Part shown: piece by piece, positions 47,079 through 57,253 of the stretch
Position numbering within the stretch: the stretch's first letter is position 1
Layout: each line of letters opens with the position of its first letter
Assembly (NCBI GenBank): GCA_037576215.1
Contig: JBANDB010000005.1
Span: 620,001 to 684,000 of the forward strand
Direction: 5' to 3'
From: Armillaria gallica
Taxonomy: Eukaryota; Basidiomycota; Agaricomycetes; Agaricales; Physalacriaceae
Length of the DNA stretch: 64,000 nt
The notes under the pieces: generated by a model
The model's database searches: none
What the model was told of the DNA's origin: nothing
What the model saw: the letters and a program-made list of their open reading frames with translations, nothing else
Position numbers and translations under genes: made by a program

Positions 47079-48888
47079 TGATGAGCCTTAGACTTCCGTG
47101 GCAATGGCAACACCCAAAACTCGGGGAGAGCTTAGGCAATTAACGTAGCAACACAGCAATCAAGGCAATGTGTTTGCGAGTGGTTCGGTGCACCTCCGTG
47201 CGGTCAATTCCTCAATAACACAAGATACACTGCGACTTTTCAGTCAGCGAAGTAGTACTCTTGGTCAAGGAGTACTAATAGACGTTGGCTGTAAGCCAGG
47301 AAGGATCTCGATAAACGAGATGGGACGGAATCTGGTATGACTTGAATACCAAGAAACCGTGATAGAAACTGCGAAAATGGTCTAGAGATCACGAAAATGG
47401 ATCTAGAAATCGTAGCAACGCGCTAGAAATCGTTGCGATGCTCTAGAAATCGTAGCAACGTGCTAGAAATCGTTGCAACGGTCGAGAAAACGTGGGGAGG
47501 GAATAGAAGACGTAGCAATGCGATAGAAAATGTGGGGAAGGACAAGAAAATGTGTGGAAGGACTGGTAATCGTAGCAATGCGCTAGAAATCGTAGCAACG
47601 TGCTACAAATCGTAGCAACGGTCGAGAAAACGTGGGGAGGGACTGGAAAACGTGGGGAGGGACTAGAAAACGTTGCGATGCTCTAGTAATCGTAGCAATG
47701 GACTAGAAGACGTCGAAATAGCCTAGTAAACGTGGCTTGGGGTGTACCTAATATTGTGAGTCGAAACAATAGCAATAAATGTACGGAGACTGCAAGAAAC
47801 TGGTAGAAATCATAGCAACTGAGGTGCTGAGTGGGGTGCTACGGCCATAGATGCATGGCAACTCCGAACAATGATAAAGACGAGGGTGATCCTATGGAGC
47901 TGAACTGGGCCTACACGGAGGCAATACTGAACTGTGCAATGAAAATGATGGCAATGTAGAAGGTGAAAGCAATGAAACAATCCTATGTGGTGAAAGTGAA
48001 GCAATGTTGTGGCATTAAAAGACAAAAGCAAGTTATTGACACAAGATTTCATGTATTGGTGCAACCAACAACGTTTAAAGAGTAAAGCAAGCAGTGGGGA
48101 ATAACTTGGAGTAACTGTAGCTGACTGGTAATGCCATAGCCTCGTCAACTGGGTAAGAACTAGCTCTAAAAATGCGGTATCTACCTAGTTTTTATACTAC
48201 AAGTATGATTTTATAAATAGAATATTCTTTGGAGCCTTAGTAAGGCTGTAAGTCCTTGGCTTTTGTAATAGCCATAGTAAACATATGGTATCTGTGGTTC
48301 TAAAGTAACAACAAGTCCTCGACGTTGCCGTGTATGGATGCGAACCATATGGTTTTATTGAGCGATGAGCAGATCATAAGGTGCTGTGTAGCTGCGGATT
48401 ATTGAGCTGCAGTTGCCGTGCTGAGGTGTATGTGTGGGGCAACGATAATTCGAAGTTTTGGCACTGTAACAGCCTTAGTAAACGTGGTCTATAGTTGCCA
48501 TAGCTGTAATTATCGTAGCTGGGAGGGAACTCACGTCAATCACATCATTTTATTAAATGATTGATGGGCACATCAACTAGTGCTTCTGAGTGATATAGCA
48601 ACCCCATTTTAGGATGATTGTCGATCAAAGGTGCCTTGCCATGATGGGATACGGTAATTGTGATGTGAGGCGAGCTGGGAAGGATAACGGAGTGCGTGAG
48701 GAGTGGATGTCTCAGTTTTAGGACTGGATCTGAATGTTTGTGGCTTATACTGCGAAAATCCGTGGTATTATCGAGAGTTGGCAGTGTTATGGAGTGTGTG
48801 AGGATTATAATGGCGTCGTTTCGAAGATATTGGGTGATGAATGGGTAAATCTGCGAATTCTGAGCATACAGAGCCTGGAGGCTCATCA
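47079..48888 (-). repeat. Solo E LTR (1810 bp) nested in the 3' LTR
   Basis: Inverted copy: on + it starts TGATGAGCCTTAGACTTCC and ends GCCTGGAGGCTCATCA. TSD ACGG (47075-47078) / ATGG (48889-48892), a CG to TG difference. It is longer than the copy at 51228 because a 20-bp minisatellite has about nine more units. A 112-codon open frame on its sense strand (minus, about 47810-48148) is shared with the sister LTR, but it is low-complexity and not considered a gene. Confidence 0.92.
47382..47740 (-). repeat. 20-bp minisatellite in nested E LTR (~18 units)
   Basis: Tandem 20-bp units close to CTAGAAATCGTAGCAACGTG on the + strand, about 18 copies. Variants alternate between CGTAGCAACG-like and CGTGGGGAGG-like units. 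The sister LTR at 51228-54237 has only about nine units at 52902-53080, accounting for the length difference between the two LTRs. Confidence 0.85.
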
Positions 48889-50446
48889 ATGGCCTTTCAG
48901 CAAACCAATGATTGCACACACATTGATACCACTTTCATCCTACGGCAACCACTCCTTATGTGCTTTGTTATCCATCCCATCTTGTCACGCATCATAATTG
49001 CCGTACTTCATCACGGCAAGGCACCTTCGATCAACAATCATCCAAATACGGAATTGACGCATCACTCAGAAGCACCTAGTTGACGCGCTCATTGATCACT
49101 TAATGAAAATGATGTGATTGATGCAAGTACCCTCCCAGCTACAGCAACTACAGACTGTGTTTACTAAGGCTGTTACTTCACCAAGGCTTAAAGAAATGGT
49201 TGCCCCATGTGTACTCCTCAGTACGACAACTATCACTCAATGACCCCATACGGTTCACATCCATACATGGCAACGTCGACAAGTTGCTGTTACTTTAGAA
49301 GACAAAGTACCATATGTTTCCTCCGATTTTTACAAAGCCAAGGCCTTACAGCCTTACTAAGTCTCGCGTATTTACTCTATTTATAAATTCGTACTTGTAG
49401 TATAAAAACTAGCTAGAAAACGTAGTTACGGAGGCAGTTCATCTCTAGTTGACCCAGACTATGTCAATTATCGTCTCGCACTAGTCTATCACCAGTAAAC
49501 CACATCTATTCACCATTCTACGGCAATATACAGTTTACCCCAGCATATTCTCAATTGCACGTCAACTCTTGAGCTCACCAGAGTTATCCCACGGTTCTTA
49601 ACTGTGAAGAGTCCTTCGTTACGTGCTCTTCGCTCTTAATACTATTGGTGCACGCTCATACTGTGCCAATATGTGATCACTGCACCATACCTTGTCCCCA
49701 TTATCTTTTATAGGCCATCATCATTTCACTTTCGCAACATTGGAGTTTTTACAGTTTCCCTTTCGCCATCATTATCGTTGCCCACTTGGGTAGTCTCAGA
49801 GCAGACTTAGAATCAGTTTCAGCCAGTTTTCATATAGTATCAGTCCCTCAAGTGGACTTGAAGGTTAGTTTGACATAGGATAGGATCGTTTCAGTACCAG
49901 ACCAGTTTCGACATCGACTCAGCACCCTCACATTGTATAGGACCAGTATCACTGTTAGTTTTTGTAGTTCCACATTTTCTCTTGCCAGTCCACCCTCAGC
50001 ACCTCGTTCCACGTTTATTTCACCACTTGCAGCCCCCACACCGTTTTCCCATTGCCTTGCTCACTCATAGACTATTGCCGACCATTTAGTCTATCCTCCA
50101 TCGTTTTCCCCGCTAGTATTACCATAGCGCTACGTTTTCTAGTCGTGCAGCACGTTTTCTCATACAGATTCATGGTATTCACATCATACCCATTTTCGTT
50201 CCCTCTCACCTCGAGAGATCCCTACCGGCTTATAGCCTTCGCATCTAGTACTCGACTACCAAGCAGTACTACTTTGCAGACTTAAAGTTGCAGTGTATTC
50301 TTGCATATAGAGGAATTGTTCTACTGCACAGAGGTGCCCTGAACCACTCACACACACGATCGCCTTGATTGCCATGCTACTACATTAATTACCCAATCTC
50401 ATTCTGAGTTGGTGTTGCTGTTGCCACGGAAGTCTTAGGCCCATCA

Positions 50447-50568
50447 CCAACCAGCCAAAGAGCCAAGAGAAAGCAATGTAACACCTCAACTACTACTGGG
50501 ACAAGCACCCAATGGAGGAAAAGATGCTCTCAACAATCGAAGAAGTAAAAGATGGAGCGAAGGAGTAA
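50447..50568 (+). pseudogene. Gag C-terminal remnant of D2
   Basis: Matches the end of D1 gag after the zinc knuckle (YYWDKHPMEEKMLSTIEEV versus TYWDHKENLSTIKEV). TAA at 50479-50481 interrupts it and TAA at 50566-50568 is the natural end. The upstream part of gag is not found left of element E. Confidence 0.75.
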
Positions 50569-51336
50569 ATGATTCAACTCACTTGGCTAAGGACTTATTT
50601 TTACCTGGTATGCATGTCATGCCTGCTAGTGGGACTCATATATCTGTAGTATCTATCATGCATTTGAATATACCCACGACTTCGCAATCAGACCAGAAAC
50701 TAAACAAGAATCAGCCAACATACAGCATGCTGCGATAGTTAAGCTACCAGCTAAACGTTTGGCAAGTAACCCATCATGGGTGAAAGCATCAAACAACAAG
50801 TCACCTACCATAGTGACACCCATCATAATGGATAGACCGGATGGGGCAGGGGACCAAACACTTAGTGTTCCCCCTGACAAGACAGCTCCACAGAGCTCCA
50901 GCCTCACTGGAGGATTCGAGGGAATAGCTTCAGTGAAACCTCCTCTGGTAACAGAGATCTCTGTAAGGCTGCCAAAGTCTAAATCCCTTATCCATCAAAG
51001 AGCTTTGGTGAAGACCAAGGACTTAACCGACCCTGTGCAAGAGACCCCTACCAACAGGAATGCGGGGGCCCGAACAAGGTGGGAGATGCCTAAGGTGCAT
51101 ATGTATGAAATCCCTGATGCAGAAGATGATACTAGTTTCCAAATGAGCAAGAAGACTAATCTAATACCCTCTATAGAAAAAGCAGTGACCTCACCAACGG
51201 TAGTCAAACCATCACGGGTCAATGTGATGATGAGCCTAGATTTCCATGGCAACAGCAACACCCAAAACTCAGGGAGAGCTTAGGCAATTAATGTAGCAAC
51301 ACAGCAATTAAGGCAATGTGTGTGCGAGTGGTTCAG

Positions 51337-52704
51337 TGATGTGCTCGGTAACAGTGAGTGGCAAATGGACTAGAGGCTGGCAATGAACACCAACAACACT
51401 AAACCAATCACTAACTCTACACTTATCACCAATGTATTGAATTCGGGTGTTTCAAGTACAATAGAAGCACTCTGCAGACTTCAATAATCAAGGAAAGTTG
51501 TTTAAAGACGTTTTATTTCGTTACTAGTGAGCTATACCAGTGTACTACTCGCACTAGTGGGGTTGGTAAGACACAATTGGATGAATAGTGACTTGGCTTG
51601 AGCTACTGCGCTCGCTCTGACTGGGACTGCTTCGAACTAGTGGCTCTCTTGGCCCTATAATGTCTTACAAGTGAATAAACACTTGACTAGTCACTTTCTA
51701 GGCAAACTAGTGGCACTCTTGGCCTAAGAATAATACTTTAAGCTTTGAGAACTCACTTGAACTAACTTTGAAACACTCTTGGCCTTTGCAGGACACAAAA
51801 GATTGCTCTAAGACACTTCTATTCACTCAATGCTATGGGTAACTTAGTGACTAGTAGCCGCTTTGTCGAGGTTAAGCACAAAAGCCTTTAATTGGGGCAC
51901 TAGATACTGGCTAGTATGTCACAATTGTGGGGATCGCTTGCCTTAGCCGTGCATGCACCTATTCTACTACTTATATACTGACAAACAAGGTACGATCGAG
52001 ATATAAATAACTGACTAGAGGGGTATTATTGATAAGGATTTCTTGGCTAGTCACGAATAATGGTGAATAATCACACAATAGTCAGTCTAGAAACAGTCAC
52101 TTGCTGACTAGTGAGCCTAGGAGCTCCACTAGCAGTTGTATTCCATGCCCTGGGCCCAGTGAAGCTCCACTAGTGTCAAGGATAAATGACTAGCCAGGCG
52201 AGCGTGCCTGTAACAGCTGTCGATCGTGATCGAAGGCACAGCCCAGCTATACTAGTACTGATTGCACTGGATCTGTATCGCACTAGTCGGATCTGCCACA
52301 AGGTTAATTCGTTGCTAATTCATTTCTAAGTCCTGTTTCGAGATTGCCGCATGACTAGTTAACCTAACTTAGGCGTTTATGCCCAGATCGGCTCGCTAGT
52401 GACCAAACTTCACAAGATTTGTGTCCTCTGCTTCTTGTTTGGTGTGCTAGTCATGTTACTTGTCCACTAGTGGCCGTATTCACTTAGCCCTGTTAGCATT
52501 CAAGTCACTAGTATGGCCGGCTGGTAGATTTAACCCACTAGTGGTATCACATCTAAGTCCTGGCTCTACTAGTCGCATACTAGTCTAACTATCAGCTTAA
52601 AGCCTCAGCTATAGTCCTCTAAGTATCACTAATGTAAGATAGATATGCAATAGTATTATTATAAAATAGCAAAATCTAGGTGTGAATGCATAGATGGCGT
52701 ATCA
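51337..52704. repeat. Solo LTR G (1368 bp), ACTAGT-rich
   Basis: Starts TGATGTGCTC and ends GGCGTATCA. TSD TCAG (51333-51336) / TCGG (52705-52708), a CG to CA change. The site is continuous in the sister E LTR at 47079. The palindrome ACTAGT occurs at least 16 times. A fragment of the same family lies at 60170-60291. Orientation is uncertain. No coding content. Confidence 0.88.
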
Positions 52705-52901
52705 TCGGTGCACCTCTGTGCAGTCAATTCCTCAATAACACAAGATACACTGCGACTTTTCAGTCAGTGAAGTAGTACTCTTGGTCAGGGAGCACTAATA
52801 GACGTTGGCTGTAAGCCAGGAAGGATCTCAATAAATGAGATGGGACAGAATCTGGTATGACTTGAATACCAAGAAACCATGATAGAAACTGGGAAAATGG
52901 T

Positions 52902-53080
52902 CTAAAGACCACGAAAATGGATCTAGAAATCATAGCAACACACTAGAAATCGTAGCAATGCTCTATAAATCGTAGCAATGCGCTAGAAAACACTGCAACA
53001 CTCTGGAAATCGTGGGGAGGGACTGGAAATCATGGCAATGGACTAGAAGACGTCGAAATAGCCTAGTAAACGTGGCTTGA
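52902..53080 (-). repeat. 20-bp minisatellite in D2-nested E LTR (~9 units)
   Basis: Same 20-bp unit as at 47382-47740 but about half as many copies and more CG to TG/CA changes. Confidence 0.8.
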
Positions 53081-55617
53081 GGGTGTACCTAATATTGTGA
53101 GTCAAAACAATAGCAATAAATGTACGGAGACTGCAAGAAACTGGTAGAAATCATAGCAACTGAGGTGCTGAGTGGGGTGCTGTGGCAATAGGTGCACAGC
53201 AACTCTGAACAATGGTGAAGACGAGGGTGATCCTATGGTGAATGGCACTGAACTGGGCCTACACAGAGGCAATACTGAACTGTGCAATGAAAATGATGGC
53301 AATGTAGAAGGTGAAAGCAATGAAACAATCCTATGTGGTGAAAGTGAAGCAATGTTGTGGCATTAAAAGACAAAAGCAAGTTATTGACACAAGATTTCAT
53401 GTATTGGTGCAACCAACAACATTTAAAGAGTAAAGCAAGCAGTGGGGAATAACTTGGAGTAACTGTAGCTGACTGGTAATGCCATAGCCTCGTCAACTGG
53501 GTAAGAACTAGCTCTAAAAATGCGGTATCTACCTAGTTTTTATACTACAAGTATGATTTTATAAATAGAATATTCTTTGGAGCCTTAGTAAGGCTGTAAG
53601 TCCTTGGCTTTTGTAATAGCCATAGTAAACATATGGTATCTGTGGTTCTAAAGTAACAGCAAGTCCTTGACATTGCTGTGTATGGATGCGAACTGTGTGG
53701 TTTTATTGAGTGATGAGCAGATCATGAGGTGCTGTGTAGCTGCGGATTATTGAGCTGCAGTTGCTGTACTAAGATGTACACTTGTGGCAACAATAACTTG
53801 AGGTCTTGGCACTGTAACAGCCTTAGTAAACATGGTCTGTAGTTGCCATGGCTGTAATTATTGTAGCTGGAAGGGTACTCATGTCAATCACATCATTTCA
53901 TTAAATGATTGATGGGCACATCAACCAGATGCTTCTGAGTGATGTAGCAACCCCGTTTTAGGATGATTGTTGATCAAAGGTGCCTTGCCGTGATGTGATA
54001 TGGTAATTGTGATGCAAGGCGAGCTGGGAAGGATAACGGAGTGTGTGAGGAGTGGATGTCACGATTTTAGGATTGTATCTGAATGTTTGTGGTATATACT
54101 GTGAAAATTCACGGTATTATCAAGAGTTGGCAGTATTATGGAGTATGTGGGGATTATAATAGAGTCGTTTTGAAGGTATTGGGTGATGGATGGGTAAATC
54201 CATGAATTCTGAGCATACAGAGCCTGGAGGCTCATCAGCGAAGGCTAAGGAGGCCCCGCATGAATGGCTTAAACCATTCGGAGCCAAATGGACTTTACGT
54301 GGGATAGTAGAAGCCCAAACAGAGTTGGAAGCGAAAGCAATCCTAAAGAATTGGATTCACAAGTCACGTGCAGAAGAGGTGGTTGATCAAATGATTGAAG
54401 GGATATGGAAGGCAATGCAAATCAATGCTCTATGGTGGCTGGAAAAACTACTACAGCTGAAACACTACATCAGCAAACTAAGCAGAAAGGGGAACGATCT
54501 AACAATCAATGTTCAAATTGAGACTCTAGAAAACCATACCAGAATCTCCACCTCTGCCTTAGTTGACAGCGGATGTACCAGTAGCACCATCAACCTAATG
54601 TTTGTTGAGCAACACAACATTCCTACTCATGCAACCACTGCCCCAATCCCTGTCTATAATGCAGACAGAACAAAGAACCAGGGCAGAGCAATTACCAAAT
54701 ACACCGAGATCTGTCTTATAATCAGAGATCATGTGGAACAGATAGACTTAGCCATTATGGATCTAGGCAACTGACAAATCTTTCTTGGTCATGATTGGCT
54801 AGCCAGGCACAATCTGCTTGTCAATTGGAAAACCGGGAAATTAACATTCGCATGATGCCAATGCCATAAAACCCCATTCATACTCCCTGACGCAGATCCT
54901 GACGACAAATGGGATGAAGAGCTAGAAGAGGGAGAAACCATTCTGGCCATAGACTTTACACCGGCCATCCATATATGTGCTCATCATGCCAATGACCTTG
55001 CCACTAAAGCCAATGCAGAAAAGAAGACCAAATGTGTGAAGAAATGGTCCCAGACTGGTGCAGAGACTTCAATGATTTGTTTGACAAAGACAATTTCGAC
55101 AAACTCCCTGAACCAAAGATGTGGGACCATGCAATCAAACTCATTCCCAATGTGAGCACCAACCTAGACTGCAAGGTCTACCCTCTTAATTGAAATGAGC
55201 AAGCGGAACTCGACAAGTTCTTAGATGAGAACCTCTTGAGTGGAAGAATACAACCATCTAAATCGCCCATGGCTTTGCCCTTCTTCTTTGTTAAAAAGAA
55301 GGATGGCAAATTACGACCAGTCCAGGATTATTGTAAACTTAATGAGATGATGATCAAAAACCATTACCCCCTTCCTCTCATCTCAGAGCTGATGGACAAA
55401 TTGCGAGGTACCAAGTACTTCTCCAAACTCAACGTTCGATGGGGATACAATAATGTACACATCAAGAATGGTGATGAATGGAAGGCAGCATTCAGGACTA
55501 ACCAGGGCTTGTTCGAGTCCACAGTTATGTTCTTCAGACTTACCAATTCTCCTGTGACCTTCCAGTGGATGATGAATGATATCTTCAAAAATCTTATCGT
55601 GTCAGGCACCATCACGG

Positions 55618-57253
55618 TGACATGCTCTATGAGTGTTCACGCGTGTAATTTTGCGATTTACAATAATAAATACAGGCAAAGGTGCTCAGATACTAAGGCA
55701 ATGAGAAAAACAACAGAGTGCAGTGTTTATAATGCCAGTAAGGAAATTACCAGAGTAAAGCTGGGTGGAGTGCATGACTTAACCTGAGGATAGTACTAGA
55801 AAGGCTGTACTAGGTGTGAAGTCCCAACGTTTGACACTAAGTGCTCTGACAGGGCACAGCAAGCGCGTGCTAAGAATAGCACAGAACACGCTTATGAGAT
55901 AATTACAACTTCGCGCAACATTGATCTATGACGCGCAAGGCATGGCAGACCCGGAACCTAGAGCTCTAGGCTGTATGATGCCAGAACTCGAGTAAATCCG
56001 AAGTTTCTGACCTCGGCCGAAGTGCGCAAGGTCTAGACAAGAGACTCGTTGCCTTCACTACTACAAGAATTCCTTAAGAGAATATATTAAAGCGAAATAG
56101 AGTCGCGCGCTAGGCTGCAACTCTGAGGAGATAGCAACCGGCGTCAGTACACGTGCGTTAGCATTGTTAACCGACGTCGCAATGCTCAGAGACAGGATCT
56201 GGCCCCGAGCCAGGCTCCTGAGTCAGCGCCAAGCGATGGCGTGCTAATGGCGACATGCGCGGGACGTAGGCGAGGGAGCTTGGCAACTTAAATGATACTA
56301 TATTTGGTGGTACGAATTTGTAGAACGTAAAATAGATAAATAGCGCAGTATAATAGTAGTGTACAAGTTTCGGACCCCCGTTGTAGTCACGCGCAAGCCT
56401 TCAGCTTGACGCCGTAGCTTCTGGATCAGTTTGTAACTTCGAGCAAGAGAATAAACCTAGAATTGATATCATACCGAGTGAATTGAGTCGTGCGCGGGGC
56501 ATAGAAAGCGAACGCGGTGCTTGTGTGACTGTTGATTGGTTGGGTGACTTGCGCTCTAACCTGAGAAGAAGAGTATAGTGTCATTGAGGACGCGCTCTTG
56601 TGCTTTGAGGGTTTCTTGTGATGCGAGGCACTACAAGTGGCAGAGGTTCAAACCCTTTGGCTTGATTAGTGCTCGCTTGAGGGTAGATATTTCCCAAGTG
56701 GCATAGGTTCAAACCCTGTGGCTTGTGGACAGTGTTTTATAAGGTTTTCTGTGTCTCTGGATCGCATAGGTTAGAACCCTGTGGATCTACGATCGGTTTG
56801 GAAGCTTGAGCGCGTAGGTTTGAATCCTGTGGCTTTAGCGGACGGGTTTGTGAAGTGTTTCTGCTTGGAGCGCGAAGCTTTGAGTTGTGTGTTGTGTGTT
56901 TTAAGTCGTTTGAGGTCATTTTGTGTGTCGCTCCAGACTTAGTGAGGGTTTTGTGGACGTCTCTCGATGTTGCGTGTACTGTACTACACTTTGCCTTGAG
57001 GCCCAGCGACAAACTGTCGCTCCTCTTGTTTTTAAAAGCCTTTGGACTTAGAGAAATCCAGATACTAGACGTGCGCTATTGCTATACGTTTGTATCCTAT
57101 ATTCTGAGAGTCGCCTTGCCTTGTTTCTATCTGCTTCTATCGCATCAGAATCCCCCACGAACTTGAGGGTTTGTGTGTGTAGTGTTGGGTGTGGGTGTGA
57201 TCAGTGTCCTCGATGCTGTTGCATTTCTAGCTTGCACGCACAGAGTCTCTTCA
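55618..57253 (+). repeat. Solo LTR F2 (1636 bp) in D2 reverse transcriptase
   Basis: Starts TGACATGCTC and ends GTCTCTTCA, with a perfect TSD ACGG (55614-55617 / 57254-57257). Removing it rejoins the RT just before the catalytic YIDD. T-arm-like array at about 56636-56840. TTTGGACTTAGAGAAAT at 57041-57057. This is the only one of the seven TSD pairs with both copies unmutated. Confidence 0.93.

Larger units (their letters stand above)
31210..50446 (+). mobile_element. Giant Ty3/gypsy element E with antisense gene cargo
   Basis: Components in order: 5' LTR 31210-32402, PBS 32407, gag-pro 32662-35072, RT 35304-36650, RNase H and integrase 36700-40446 (split by F3), antisense genes C, B and A (46370-40645), PPT 46987-47002, 3' LTR 47003-50446 (split by another E LTR). 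Subtracting F3 and the nested LTR leaves about 15.7 kb. PBS, PPT and LTR ends in the right places make a single-element structure likely, but the 4-bp flanks differ (CCAT left, CCAA right) and the right flank is D2 gag while the left is not, so the two halves may come from different insertions. Confidence 0.8.
47003..50446 (+). repeat. 3' LTR of element E (47003-47078 plus 48893-50446)
   Basis: Starts TGATGAGCC and ends GGCCCATCA. It is interrupted by a second, inverted E LTR at 47079-48888 with TSD ACGG/ATGG. Without the insert it is about 1.63 kb, the family's full length. TATA box TATAAAAA at 49401-49408. The right flank CCAA lies in D2 gag. Confidence 0.9.
51228..54237 (-). repeat. Solo E LTR in D2 pol, itself split by G
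   Basis: On + it starts TGATGAGCCTAGATTTCC and ends GCCTGGAGGCTCATCA. TSD GTGA (51224-51227) / GCGA (54238-54241), a CG to TG change. Removing it rejoins D2 pol in frame with D1. Without G and its TSD it is 1638 bp. Confidence 0.92.

Noticed and set aside
47382..47740. Regular 20-bp repeats as a CRISPR array
   Set aside because: The units are tandem and contiguous with no spacers, sit inside an LTR, and the sequence is eukaryotic.
47810..48148. A 112-codon minus-strand frame in the nested E LTR as a gene
   Set aside because: It is a low-complexity His/Leu/Cys-rich frame in a solo LTR, shared only because the two LTRs are sisters.
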